From Pseudonocardia sulfidoxydans NBRC 16205 (GTDB lineage: Bacteria; Actinomycetota; Actinomycetes; Mycobacteriales; Pseudonocardiaceae), in NCBI RefSeq assembly GCF_007989085.1, contig NZ_BJVJ01000007.1, positions 1 through 64,000 on the forward strand: a stretch of 64,000 nucleotides of DNA. Reading direction: 5' to 3'. The position numbers and the translations under genes are program-made. Position 1 is the first letter of the stretch; each line of letters begins with the position of its first letter. Of the stretch, positions 26,665-34,063 are shown one piece after another. The notes under the pieces are model-generated. The model searched no databases and was not told the origin of the DNA. It saw nothing but the letters and a program-made list of their open reading frames with translations.

Positions 26665-29148
26665 TCAGTGTGTGCGTGCGAGGTGCCGGGTGCGCGAGTA
26701 GACGGCCACCGCGATCAGCGTCATCGCCCCGGGCAGGTACGACGACCACGCGGCGTCGAGGCCGAGGAAGGTCACCGCCCCGATCGCCTGGGTCACGAGG
26801 AACGCGGCCGCGACGGTGCCGATGAAGGACCCCCGGCCGCCGAAGATGCTGGCCCCGCCGATCACCGCGGCCGAGATGCTGGTCAGCGTGTAGTCGATGC
26901 CCGAGGTCGGATCACCTGACCCGACCTGGGCCAGGAGGAACAGTGCTGCGAGCCCCGCCAGAAGGCTGCACAGCAGGAAACCGACGAGGCGGACGCGTGG
27001 AGCGCTGAGCCCGTTGAGCCGGGCCGCGTCGGGCTGTGAGCCGACCGATCGCAGTGCGATGCCGGTGCGGCTGCGCCGCAGCCAGAACTGCAGTCCGCCG
27101 GCGACGACGAGCAGTGCCAGGAACGCGACCGGGATCGGACCGAGCGTGAACGTCAACGCGTCGGTGATCCGACTGTCGAACAGCCCGCCCGGCTGGGGCC
27201 GCAGCACCAGCGACAGCGCCTGGAGCGCGATGAAGGTGATCAGCGTCGCGACGATCGCATTCATCTTCACGACGTCGACGAGAGCCCAGTTCACGAAACC
27301 GACCAGCAACGGCACGCCGAACAGCAGTACCCAGCCCAGCACCCTGTCGAGCGGCATCGACTCGGCCGTGAGGAAGAACGACTCCACCACCACCACGAAG
27401 CCCATCAGCGGTCCCACCGACAGGTCGACCGCCCCGATGGTCAGCGCGACGGTCTGGCCGAGCGCCACGAATCCCAGGACGGCGACGAGTGCGAGGAGCC
27501 CGGCGATGCTCGGCGTCGTGAGGTAGAAGGCGCTCGACAGCGACGTCCAGAGCCCGAGCGCCAGCACCGCCAACCCCACCATCGCGATCGGTGCCGTGTC
27601 CCCGGCGAACCACCGGACCGCCGCTCCGGCACGTCGGTCCGCCTTGTCCCGGTGCGTCGTCGCCGTCAGCGCGGCACCGGTGATCCGGGCCTCGGTCACC
27701 TCGTCACCGGCGAGCTGCTCCACGACATGACCGCGGGAGAAGATGAGGATGCGGTCGCACAGCCCGGCGAGCTCGATGCCGTCCGAGGAGACCACGACGA
27801 CGCCCATGCCCCGGTCACGGGCGCTGTCGCGCAACAGATCGTAGATCTCCGACTTGGCCCCGACGTCGACGCCCTGGGTCGGCTCGTCGATCAGCAGCAC
27901 CCGTGGGTCACGGCGCAGCACCCCCGCGAGGAGGGCCTTCTGCTGGTTGCCGCCCGACAGGGACTCGATCGGCGTCTCGATGGTCGGGGTCTTCACCGCG
28001 AGCTCGGCCACCGCCGTGCGGGCGAACTCGCGCTCACGGCGCGGCTCGACCACGCCGAGCGTGCTGAACTTGTCCAGGTTCCGCAGACCGATCGTCTCCC
28101 GCACGGTCAGGCCGGGGAAGACCCCCTCCCGGTGCCGGTCACCGGTCAGGTAGGCCACGGCCGACGACTTCCGCCGCACCGGCGTCCCGTCGACCTCGAC
28201 CGACCCGCTGCGGTGCCCGAGCCCGGCCAACGCGCGCAAGGCATCCCGCTGGCCGTTCCCTTCGATCCCGGCGAAGCCGACGATCTCGCCCGGGCGGACG
28301 GTGAAGGTCAGGTCCTCGAAACCGCGCCCACGCGCGGACGTGACACTCAGGACGGGCGCGACGTCGTCGACGAGCGCGGGCTTGTCCGGGAAGACCGCAT
28401 CGAGCCGGCGGCCGACGATGAGGTCGACGATGTCGCGTTCGGACAGCGTCGCCGCATCGAAGGTGCCACGATGACAGCCGTCCCGCAGCACGCTGATCCG
28501 GTCGGCGATCTGCTTGACCTCCCGGATCCGGTGCGAGATGTAGACGACCGCGCCCCCGTCGCGCACCCGCTCCCGCACCGCCGCGAACAGTCGCTCGACG
28601 TCCTCACCGGCGAGGTGCTCGGTCGGTTCGTCGAGCACGAGCACTGCCGGCCGTCGCGCGAGCGCTCGCACGATGTCGACGATGAACCGCTGTTCGGGCT
28701 CGAGCTCCTCGATCCGCGTGTCCGGGTCGATGCCGACGTCGTCGCTCCATTCACACAAGCGGTCCCGGCTCCACGCCCGAAGCTGCCCGATCGGCGGACG
28801 CGCCGTCGGCGGCTGCCCGAGATACATGTTCTCCGCAACGGTGAGGTCGGGCAGCAGGGCCGGCTCCTGCAACACGATCGCCACGCCCAGCTCCTGCGCA
28901 TCGTGGGTGGAACCGGCGCGCAGCGGCTGCCCGCCGACCGAGACGGAACCGGCCTCCGGCACCAGGGCCCCGGACGCCACCGCCATGAGCGTCGACTTCC
29001 CGGCGCCGTTCTCCCCGACGATCCCGTGGACCTCGCCCGCACGGACCGTCAGGTCGACGTCGTCGAGGGCGACCACACCGGGGAACGTCTTCGTCACGTG
29101 GTCGATCCGCAGCGCCGGCTGCAGATCGGCGATGATGTCGTCAGCCAC
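26665..29148 (-). CDS. ABC transporter: two ATPase domains fused to a permease
   Basis: An 827-residue fusion. Residues about 10-235 are NBD1 with GENGAGKS and LDEPTEHL; its signature is degenerate (LEPEQRFIV). Residues about 260-490 are NBD2 with a Walker A that reads GIEGNGQRD, a normal LSGGNQQK and IDEPTQGVD. One good ATP site per RbsA-type pair is usual. Residues about 515-825 are a RbsC-type permease (VALTIGAVDLSVGPLMG, GGASIFGGRGSFIGT). Normally ATPase and permease are separate polypeptides. It starts inside the 3' end of the binding-protein gene (8-base overlap) and is followed by a separate permease. Confidence 0.9.
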   Translation of the reverse strand: MADDIIADLQPALRIDHVTKTFPGVVALDDVDLTVRAGEVHGIVGENGAGKSTLMAVASGALVPEAGSVSVGGQPLRAGSTHDAQELGVAIVLQEPALLPDLTVAENMYLGQPPTARPPIGQLRAWSRDRLCEWSDDVGIDPDTRIEELEPEQRFIVDIVRALARRPAVLVLDEPTEHLAGEDVERLFAAVRERVRDGGAVVYISHRIREVKQIADRISVLRDGCHRGTFDAATLSERDIVDLIVGRRLDAVFPDKPALVDDVAPVLSVTSARGRGFEDLTFTVRPGEIVGFAGIEGNGQRDALRALAGLGHRSGSVEVDGTPVRRKSSAVAYLTGDRHREGVFPGLTVRETIGLRNLDKFSTLGVVEPRREREFARTAVAELAVKTPTIETPIESLSGGNQQKALLAGVLRRDPRVLLIDEPTQGVDVGAKSEIYDLLRDSARDRGMGVVVVSSDGIELAGLCDRILIFSRGHVVEQLAGDEVTEARITGAALTATTHRDKADRRAGAAVRWFAGDTAPIAMVGLAVLALGLWTSLSSAFYLTTPSIAGLLALVAVLGFVALGQTVALTIGAVDLSVGPLMGFVVVVESFFLTAESMPLDRVLGWVLLFGVPLLVGFVNWALVDVVKMNAIVATLITFIALQALSLVLRPQPGGLFDSRITDALTFTLGPIPVAFLALLVVAGGLQFWLRRSRTGIALRSVGSQPDAARLNGLSAPRVRLVGFLLCSLLAGLAALFLLAQVGSGDPTSGIDYTLTSISAAVIGGASIFGGRGSFIGTVAAAFLVTQAIGAVTFLGLDAAWSSYLPGAMTLIAVAVYSRTRHLARTH

Positions 29149-30268
29149 CGAGGACCTTCTTCAGATCGGCCACCGACAGGCTCGAGGACAGGTCGGCGTC
29201 GGGTGAGACCGACGGGTCGCAGTCGGGCATCTTGCCCGCGGCTGTGTCGGCGTAGGTGAACAGGATGTAGGGGTTCGGCTCCGCACTGGGCCTGTCCTGC
29301 ATGTCGGCCAGGGCGATCCGCAGCGCGGAGGCGGTCATGCGGGTGGATCCGTCCTGACCCAGCCACTGGATGTTGTTCTGCTTCGCGGTGCAGACGAAGC
29401 CCTGCGAGGAACCGATGTTGAGGAACGCGGGCATCGTCGCCTTGGCGTCGAGGATCGCCTGCACCGCCCCGATGTCGGAGGCACCGTAGTCACTGACGAG
29501 CGCGGCGTAGTCACCGTTCTGCGCGATCAGGCCGGCGACGGCACGACGCTTCTGCGCGCTGTCCCAGTTCGTGGGGACCCAGGTGTCGGGGACGAGCTGG
29601 ATGCCTGGCGCGTACGTGCTGAGCGCCGCCTTGAACGCATCGAAGGTCGTCTGGGTGGACGGCGCCCCCGGCTGGCCGCCGAGAAAGGCGACCTTGCCCG
29701 TCTTGACATGCTCGGCGAGCCACTTCGCCTGGTTCTCACCGATGGAGTTCACGTCCCAGAGCAGCGAGTCGCTGACGTCGGTGCCCTTCTGGGCGCCACC
29801 GTCGCTGACCGTCGTCACGACGGTCACGCCGGCCTCGACGGCCTTGCGCAGCGACGGGAGCTGAGCCGCGCCGAAATCGGCGATCACGACGAGCGCCTTG
29901 GCGCCCTGCGCCACGGCGGCATTGGTGGCCGCGATGGCGCCCTGGACACCTGAGGTGCCGTTGTACCAGCTGGCCTGGATGTTCGGGCACTTGGCCGCCT
30001 CGGCCTCGAACTCGGCGTTCGCGATGGCCGCCCACACCTGGCCGCCGGCCGACTTGACGAACACGATCTTCGTCGGTTCCGACGGGCAGTACGGCGTGAT
30101 GTCCCCCGGCGCGGACGGCGCGGCGCTGTCGGCACCCGCCGCCACCGCCGACCCACCCCCGGACTCCGGACTCGGTGCCGGGGCACATCCGGCGACGACG
30201 ACGGCCGCTGCGGCCGCCAGCGATGCGGTGATGATCCGCACGCGCGACGATGAGGCGAGGAAGCGCAT
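29141..30268 (-). CDS. ABC transporter substrate-binding lipoprotein (ribose type), copy 1
   Basis: A 375-residue lipoprotein. The signal peptide has a lipobox VAGC (Cys near 28), then an Ala/Ser/Gly linker and the binding domain with PTKIVFVKSAGGQVWAAIANAEFE, WYNGTSGVQGAIAATNAAVAQGAKA and FLNIGSSQGFVC. It is the first gene of the importer operon. It and the protein at 21148-22266 are clear paralogs, sharing long identical blocks. ATG 30268 was preferred over an adjacent GTG because GGAGG is then six bases upstream. Confidence 0.9.
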   Translation of the reverse strand: MRFLASSSRVRIITASLAAAAAVVVAGCAPAPSPESGGGSAVAAGADSAAPSAPGDITPYCPSEPTKIVFVKSAGGQVWAAIANAEFEAEAAKCPNIQASWYNGTSGVQGAIAATNAAVAQGAKALVVIADFGAAQLPSLRKAVEAGVTVVTTVSDGGAQKGTDVSDSLLWDVNSIGENQAKWLAEHVKTGKVAFLGGQPGAPSTQTTFDAFKAALSTYAPGIQLVPDTWVPTNWDSAQKRRAVAGLIAQNGDYAALVSDYGASDIGAVQAILDAKATMPAFLNIGSSQGFVCTAKQNNIQWLGQDGSTRMTASALRIALADMQDRPSAEPNPYILFTYADTAAGKMPDCDPSVSPDADLSSSLSVADLKKVLGG

Positions 30269-30361
30269 CACCGACCTCCATTCAGGACTCGCCTCCTCGG
30301 GTTACCGGGGAGGCAGGGGAAATGGCCAGCAGTGCAGAGCGATTACCGAACAGATACAGAA

Positions 30362-30406
30362 ATGGTCGCCGAGAGGAATCTCCCGGTGGTGTCCCGCCCT
30401 GGGACA
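30362..30406 (-). promoter_or_regulatory. island box c + GACCAT, upstream of the importer operon
   Basis: TGTCCCGCCCTGGGACA at 30390-30406 has perfect eight-base symmetry apart from the core. Reading toward the gene, 22 bases separate it from GACCAT (30367-30362). It is 122 bases from the binding-protein ATG. Confidence 0.7.
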
Positions 30407-30413
30407 CGGATCA

Positions 30414-31256
30414 CTATTTGATCAGCGCGCCCGCATCGACCGACATCCGCAAGCCGGTGACATACCGCGACTCATCGGAGGCGAGGAACAGCACAGCGTT
30501 GCTGACGTCGCGCGCCTCGATCCACGGAATGGGAAGGAGATTCATCGGCGCGCACGCCTCCGCGAACTCCTCACGGGTCGGGACCCGGCCACCGAGATCC
30601 GCACGGAACAGCTTCTGCATCGGCTCGTTGCGCTGCAGGATGTCGGTGTCGACTGCCGTCGGATGCACCGTGTTGACCCGGATGCCGTACTCGGCCACCT
30701 CCGCGGCCAATGACTGGGCCAACCCGACGTCACCCGCCTTGGCCGCGGAGTACGCCGCGGTGTGCGGGGTCCCCTTGAGCCCGACCAACGAGCTGGTGAT
30801 GATGATCGAACCGCCACGACCTGCGGCGATCATCGTCGGAACCACCGCCTTCACCGTGTGCCAGACACCCTTGAGCATGACGTCGAGCTGGGCGTCCCAC
30901 ATCTCCTCGGTGATCTCCCAGGTCTTGGGGACCGAGTCGATGATCCCGGCGTTGGCACACACGATGTCGATGCCGCCGAACTCCGCGCAGGCCTCGTCGA
31001 CGACGGCCTGCATGCCTGCGCCGTCACGCACGTCGACGCGCCGGGCGAGGATCCGCCGGTCCTCGTTCTCCACGAGACGGACGGTCTCGGCGAGCTCGTC
31101 GAGGCTGCCCAGTGGATAGCCGAGATTCTCGATGTCGGCGCAGATGTCGACGGCGACGATGTCGGCACCTTCCTCGGCCAGCCTTTTCGCATGCGCCCGC
31201 CCCTGCCCCCGGGCCGCGCCGGTGATGAGCGCGACCTTTCCTTCGACCCGATTCAC
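30414..31256 (-). CDS. mycofactocin-type SDR oxidoreductase
   Basis: A 280-residue short-chain dehydrogenase. It has the cofactor loop ITGAARGQGRAHA (the GxGR-H variant typical of mycofactocin-coupled SDRs such as carveol dehydrogenase-like enzymes), the insert ADIENLGYPLGSLDELAETV, catalytic Ser in TSSLVGL and YSAAK. It oxidises an alcohol to a ketone, with NAD probably held tightly and reoxidised via mycofactocin. The GTG at 31256 is preceded by GGAG. It lies 117 bases after the cox-like operon and has its own box. No mft genes are in this window. Confidence 0.9.
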   Translation of the reverse strand: MNRVEGKVALITGAARGQGRAHAKRLAEEGADIVAVDICADIENLGYPLGSLDELAETVRLVENEDRRILARRVDVRDGAGMQAVVDEACAEFGGIDIVCANAGIIDSVPKTWEITEEMWDAQLDVMLKGVWHTVKAVVPTMIAAGRGGSIIITSSLVGLKGTPHTAAYSAAKAGDVGLAQSLAAEVAEYGIRVNTVHPTAVDTDILQRNEPMQKLFRADLGGRVPTREEFAEACAPMNLLPIPWIEARDVSNAVLFLASDESRYVTGLRMSVDAGALIK

Positions 31257-31324
31257 GATTTGTCGCTCCCGTCACGTCGGAATGGGCGAAGGCGCCGAGG
31301 TGCGCCGGCCCGCGGAACGACCTG

Positions 31325-31369
31325 ACGGTAAGGCGGCCGATTGTTCGGGTGGTGTCCCGGAATGTGACA
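31325..31369 (-). promoter_or_regulatory. island box d + TACCGT, upstream of the SDR gene
   Basis: TGTCCCGGAATGTGACA at 31353-31369; toward the gene 22 bases lead to TACCGT (31330-31325). The predicted leader is about 62 bases. Confidence 0.68.
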
Positions 31370-31373
31370 CGCC

Positions 31374-32363
31374 TCAATGGGAGAGCAGGCGGTTGAGCGC
31401 CGGGGCGACGTCGCGGTGGCCGGTCACCGAGGCGAGGCGGCCATGGCCGAGGCGGGCGAGGTCGGCGGCCAGCACGGCGTCGTGTTCGCCGTCGGACTCG
31501 AGCACGACGTGCAGTTCCTCGCATCGGGCGGCGACGCCTCGCGGGTCCGCGCCGGCGTTGTGCACGACGTCGGAGAGCAGGACGATCGAGCGCTTCCGCA
31601 GCGGCGAGCGGGCGAGCTCGGCCCGCGCGACCTCCAGACCAAACGACACGTTGGTCAGCCCGCGCGCGGGGATGCACAGCAGCCGGTCGAGCATCCGGGT
31701 CACCGGGAGCGGGGTGCCGAAAGACTTCACCAGTGCGGCGTCGGACCAGAACGCGACGAGTGCGAGCTGGTCGTCGCTGCCCGCCCCGGTCAGGTCGGCC
31801 GACAACGCGGCGATCGCCGCAGCCGCGATGCGTGCCTTCTCCCCGCGCATCGACCCCGACACGTCGGCGACCAGTACCACGGCACGGCGCGAGCGGACCC
31901 GCTCGCGGACGATGATCTCAGTGTCATCGGGTCGGGGATGTTCGGCCAGCACATCCAGCGTGCGGTCGATGTCGATGTCGTCGGAGCGGTAGCGGTAGGG
32001 CAGCGGTTGGCCGCGACCTCCGCCGCGCTCGCCGCGCCGCACCCGAGGCCGCCGCCGGAGGGTGAGGCTGCGGGCGATGCGACGGGCCATCGCGGCGACC
32101 TCACGGTCGGCGGGTACCTCCTCGAGCAGCTCGTCGAGATCGCGGCAACGGGCACGCTGGGTGGTGACCTGGACACCCTGACCGCCGGCCGGCCGCCCGT
32201 CGCTCCCGTCGGCGCGGTCATCGGCGAGCTCGACGACCAGCACGGTCCCGCCACCGTCCTGGAACAGTGCCGGCGCCTCGGCGAGTCGCTTCGCGCGACG
32301 ACGAGGTGAGCCGCCCGGGCGGTCGGGTTCGCCGGCCGGCTCGATCGTGTTGTCGAGGGTCAG
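31374..32363 (-). CDS. von Willebrand factor A protein, CoxE-like
   Basis: About 329 residues. The C-terminal 190 residues form a VWA domain with the metal-ion-dependent adhesion motif ADVSGSMRG, a Thr in GLTNVSFG and LSDVVHNAG. The N-terminal part is charged and low-complexity, including RRRPRVRRGERGGGRG. It belongs with the MoxR ATPase just upstream as a MoxR-VWA chaperone pair for metal-enzyme maturation. The start is uncertain: a CTG at 32363 overlaps the MoxR stop as CTGA; GTG 32243 is the first common start codon in frame, giving about 289 residues. Confidence 0.8.
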   Translation of the reverse strand: MTLDNTIEPAGEPDRPGGSPRRRAKRLAEAPALFQDGGGTVLVVELADDRADGSDGRPAGGQGVQVTTQRARCRDLDELLEEVPADREVAAMARRIARSLTLRRRPRVRRGERGGGRGQPLPYRYRSDDIDIDRTLDVLAEHPRPDDTEIIVRERVRSRRAVVLVADVSGSMRGEKARIAAAAIAALSADLTGAGSDDQLALVAFWSDAALVKSFGTPLPVTRMLDRLLCIPARGLTNVSFGLEVARAELARSPLRKRSIVLLSDVVHNAGADPRGVAARCEELHVVLESDGEHDAVLAADLARLGHGRLASVTGHRDVAPALNRLLSH

Positions 32364-33307
32364 GCCGTGCGGTCCCGGCGCCGCACGCCGGGGTGCGAGA
32401 AAAAATGGTTCTCCCAGATCTCGGTGATCACCCGCTCCGGGGTGGCCTCGGAGGTCTCGTCGACCGCGATGCGCGCCGACAGCGCGAGCAGCGCCGCATC
32501 GAGCACGATCCGGTTCCGGTCCGCCGGTGTCTCCAGGGTCTCGAGCTCGACCGCGATCGCGACGAGGTCGATCGCGCCGCGCACGCTCGAGCCGCGGCGC
32601 AGCTCCGGGTGCGCCCGCGTCGCCCGGGTGATGGCCACGGCGTCGGCCACGAGCATGTCGTCGGAGCAACCGGTGCGGGTGGACACGATCGCCCGCTCCT
32701 CGGTGTCGTCCTGGTAGTCGACGACCAGGCGGCACCAGCGGTCGTAGACGCTGTCGGAGATGCGGGCCGTCCCGATGTTGTCGAACGGGTTCATCGACGC
32801 CAGGAGCCGGAAACTCGGCAACGCCCGGACCGTGCCGGCCCGCGGGACGACGACCTCACGCTCGGCCATCGCGGCCAGCAGGACGTTGAGGGTGTCCTCG
32901 GGCGCCCGGTTGAGCTCCTCGATGTAGAGGAACCCGCCGGCCTGCATCGCCTGCACCAGGGGGCCGGGCACGAAGTTGTCGTCGGAGTAGTCCTCGCGCA
33001 GCACCCGGGCGGGATTGTGGTGGCCCACGAGCCGGGCCGGGGTCAGCTCGCCATTGCCCTCGACGAGGAAGAACGGCACACCCCAGTTCTGGCTGATCGC
33101 CCGCAGCATCGTCGACTTGGAGGTACCCGGGGGGCCCTCGAGCAGGATGTCGCGTCCGGCCGACACGGCGGCGAGGACGAGGTCCAGCTCCCGTTCGCGG
33201 CCCACGACGCAGCCGGCAACCGCGTCGCGGCGTGCCCGCGAGGCACGGCGCACCGTCGGCTCCTCGGCGCCGGCGACGTGCCCGTCCGGCTCCACCGCGG
33301 TACTCAT
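32360..33307 (-). CDS. MoxR-family AAA+ ATPase, CoxD-like
   Basis: A 315-residue MoxR ATPase. Walker A is GPPGTSKST (about 59-67), Walker B region FLYIEELNRAPED, sensor LLASMNPFDNIGTA. In CO dehydrogenase clusters the MoxR-type CoxD and VWA-type CoxE install the sulfur and copper of the active site; here the same pair stands behind a molybdenum hydroxylase in the same order, so maturation of that enzyme is the likely job. ATG overlaps the SDR stop as ATGA. Confidence 0.9.
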   Translation of the reverse strand: MSTAVEPDGHVAGAEEPTVRRASRARRDAVAGCVVGRERELDLVLAAVSAGRDILLEGPPGTSKSTMLRAISQNWGVPFFLVEGNGELTPARLVGHHNPARVLREDYSDDNFVPGPLVQAMQAGGFLYIEELNRAPEDTLNVLLAAMAEREVVVPRAGTVRALPSFRLLASMNPFDNIGTARISDSVYDRWCRLVVDYQDDTEERAIVSTRTGCSDDMLVADAVAITRATRAHPELRRGSSVRGAIDLVAIAVELETLETPADRNRIVLDAALLALSARIAVDETSEATPERVITEIWENHFFSHPGVRRRDRTA

Positions 33308-34062
33308 CGCGGCACCAACCCGGCCGTGACGGGCACGGTGAGACCGGTGAGCAGGCGCGCATCGTCGGACGCCAGATACGCAACCGTCTCGGACACGTCT
33401 CCCGCCTCCGCGAACCGGGGTGGGACCTTCGCCTCCGGATCGAAGACGAGGTTGCCGACGAGACCCCCCGCCGGTGTCGCACCGGCGTCGGCGACGGGAT
33501 GGACGGTGTTGACGCGGATCGACCGCGGGGCGAGCTCGTGGGCCAACGAACGCACCAGTCCGACGACGCCGTGCTCGGCTGCCGCCTGGTGCGCCAGATG
33601 TGCGTAGCCGCGCAGACCGGCGGCGGTGCCCACGACGGTGAGGGATCCGCCGTCGACCAGGTGCGGCAGCGTTGCGCGGCAGACGTTCCACGCTCCGGTC
33701 AGGACCCGGTCGAGGGCGTCGCACCACGCCTCGTCCGTGGTTGCCTCGACCGAGCACGGTGCTGTGACGACAGGACCGACGACGACGGCGTCGAGCCCGC
33801 CGAACCGCCGGACGCTCGTCGACACCGCGGCCGTGAGAAGCGGTTTGTCGACGACGTCGACGTCATGGACGACGACCCGTCCACCCAGCGCCTGCACGAC
33901 CGCCCGCGTCGAGATCAGGTCGACCGCCCCCGACGGGGCGTCGTCATCGTGATCGACCAGGATCAGTGCGGCCCCGTCCCGTACCAACTGCGCGGCCAGC
34001 GCCCGACCGGGGACCCGGCCGGCGCCGGTGACAAGGGCGACCTTGCCGTCCAGACGCCCCAT
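33304..34062 (-). CDS. SDR-family protein with lost catalytic residues
   Basis: A 252-residue SDR fold protein between the molybdenum subunit and MoxR genes. Aligned with the active SDR at 39550, the catalytic Ser is Thr (TVVGTAAGL), the Tyr of YSAAK is Gln and the Lys is Glu (AHQAAAEHGVVGL). The cofactor loop is TGAGRVPGRALA. The remaining fold, including SIRVNTVHP and DVSETVAYLASDDARLLTGLTVP, is intact and no frame disruption is seen. It is therefore under selection for something other than ordinary dehydrogenation, perhaps binding the hydroxylase substrate or cofactor. Its start is one base past the large-subunit stop. Confidence 0.85.
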   Translation of the reverse strand: MGRLDGKVALVTGAGRVPGRALAAQLVRDGAALILVDHDDDAPSGAVDLISTRAVVQALGGRVVVHDVDVVDKPLLTAAVSTSVRRFGGLDAVVVGPVVTAPCSVEATTDEAWCDALDRVLTGAWNVCRATLPHLVDGGSLTVVGTAAGLRGYAHLAHQAAAEHGVVGLVRSLAHELAPRSIRVNTVHPVADAGATPAGGLVGNLVFDPEAKVPPRFAEAGDVSETVAYLASDDARLLTGLTVPVTAGLVPR

Positions 34063-34063
34063 C

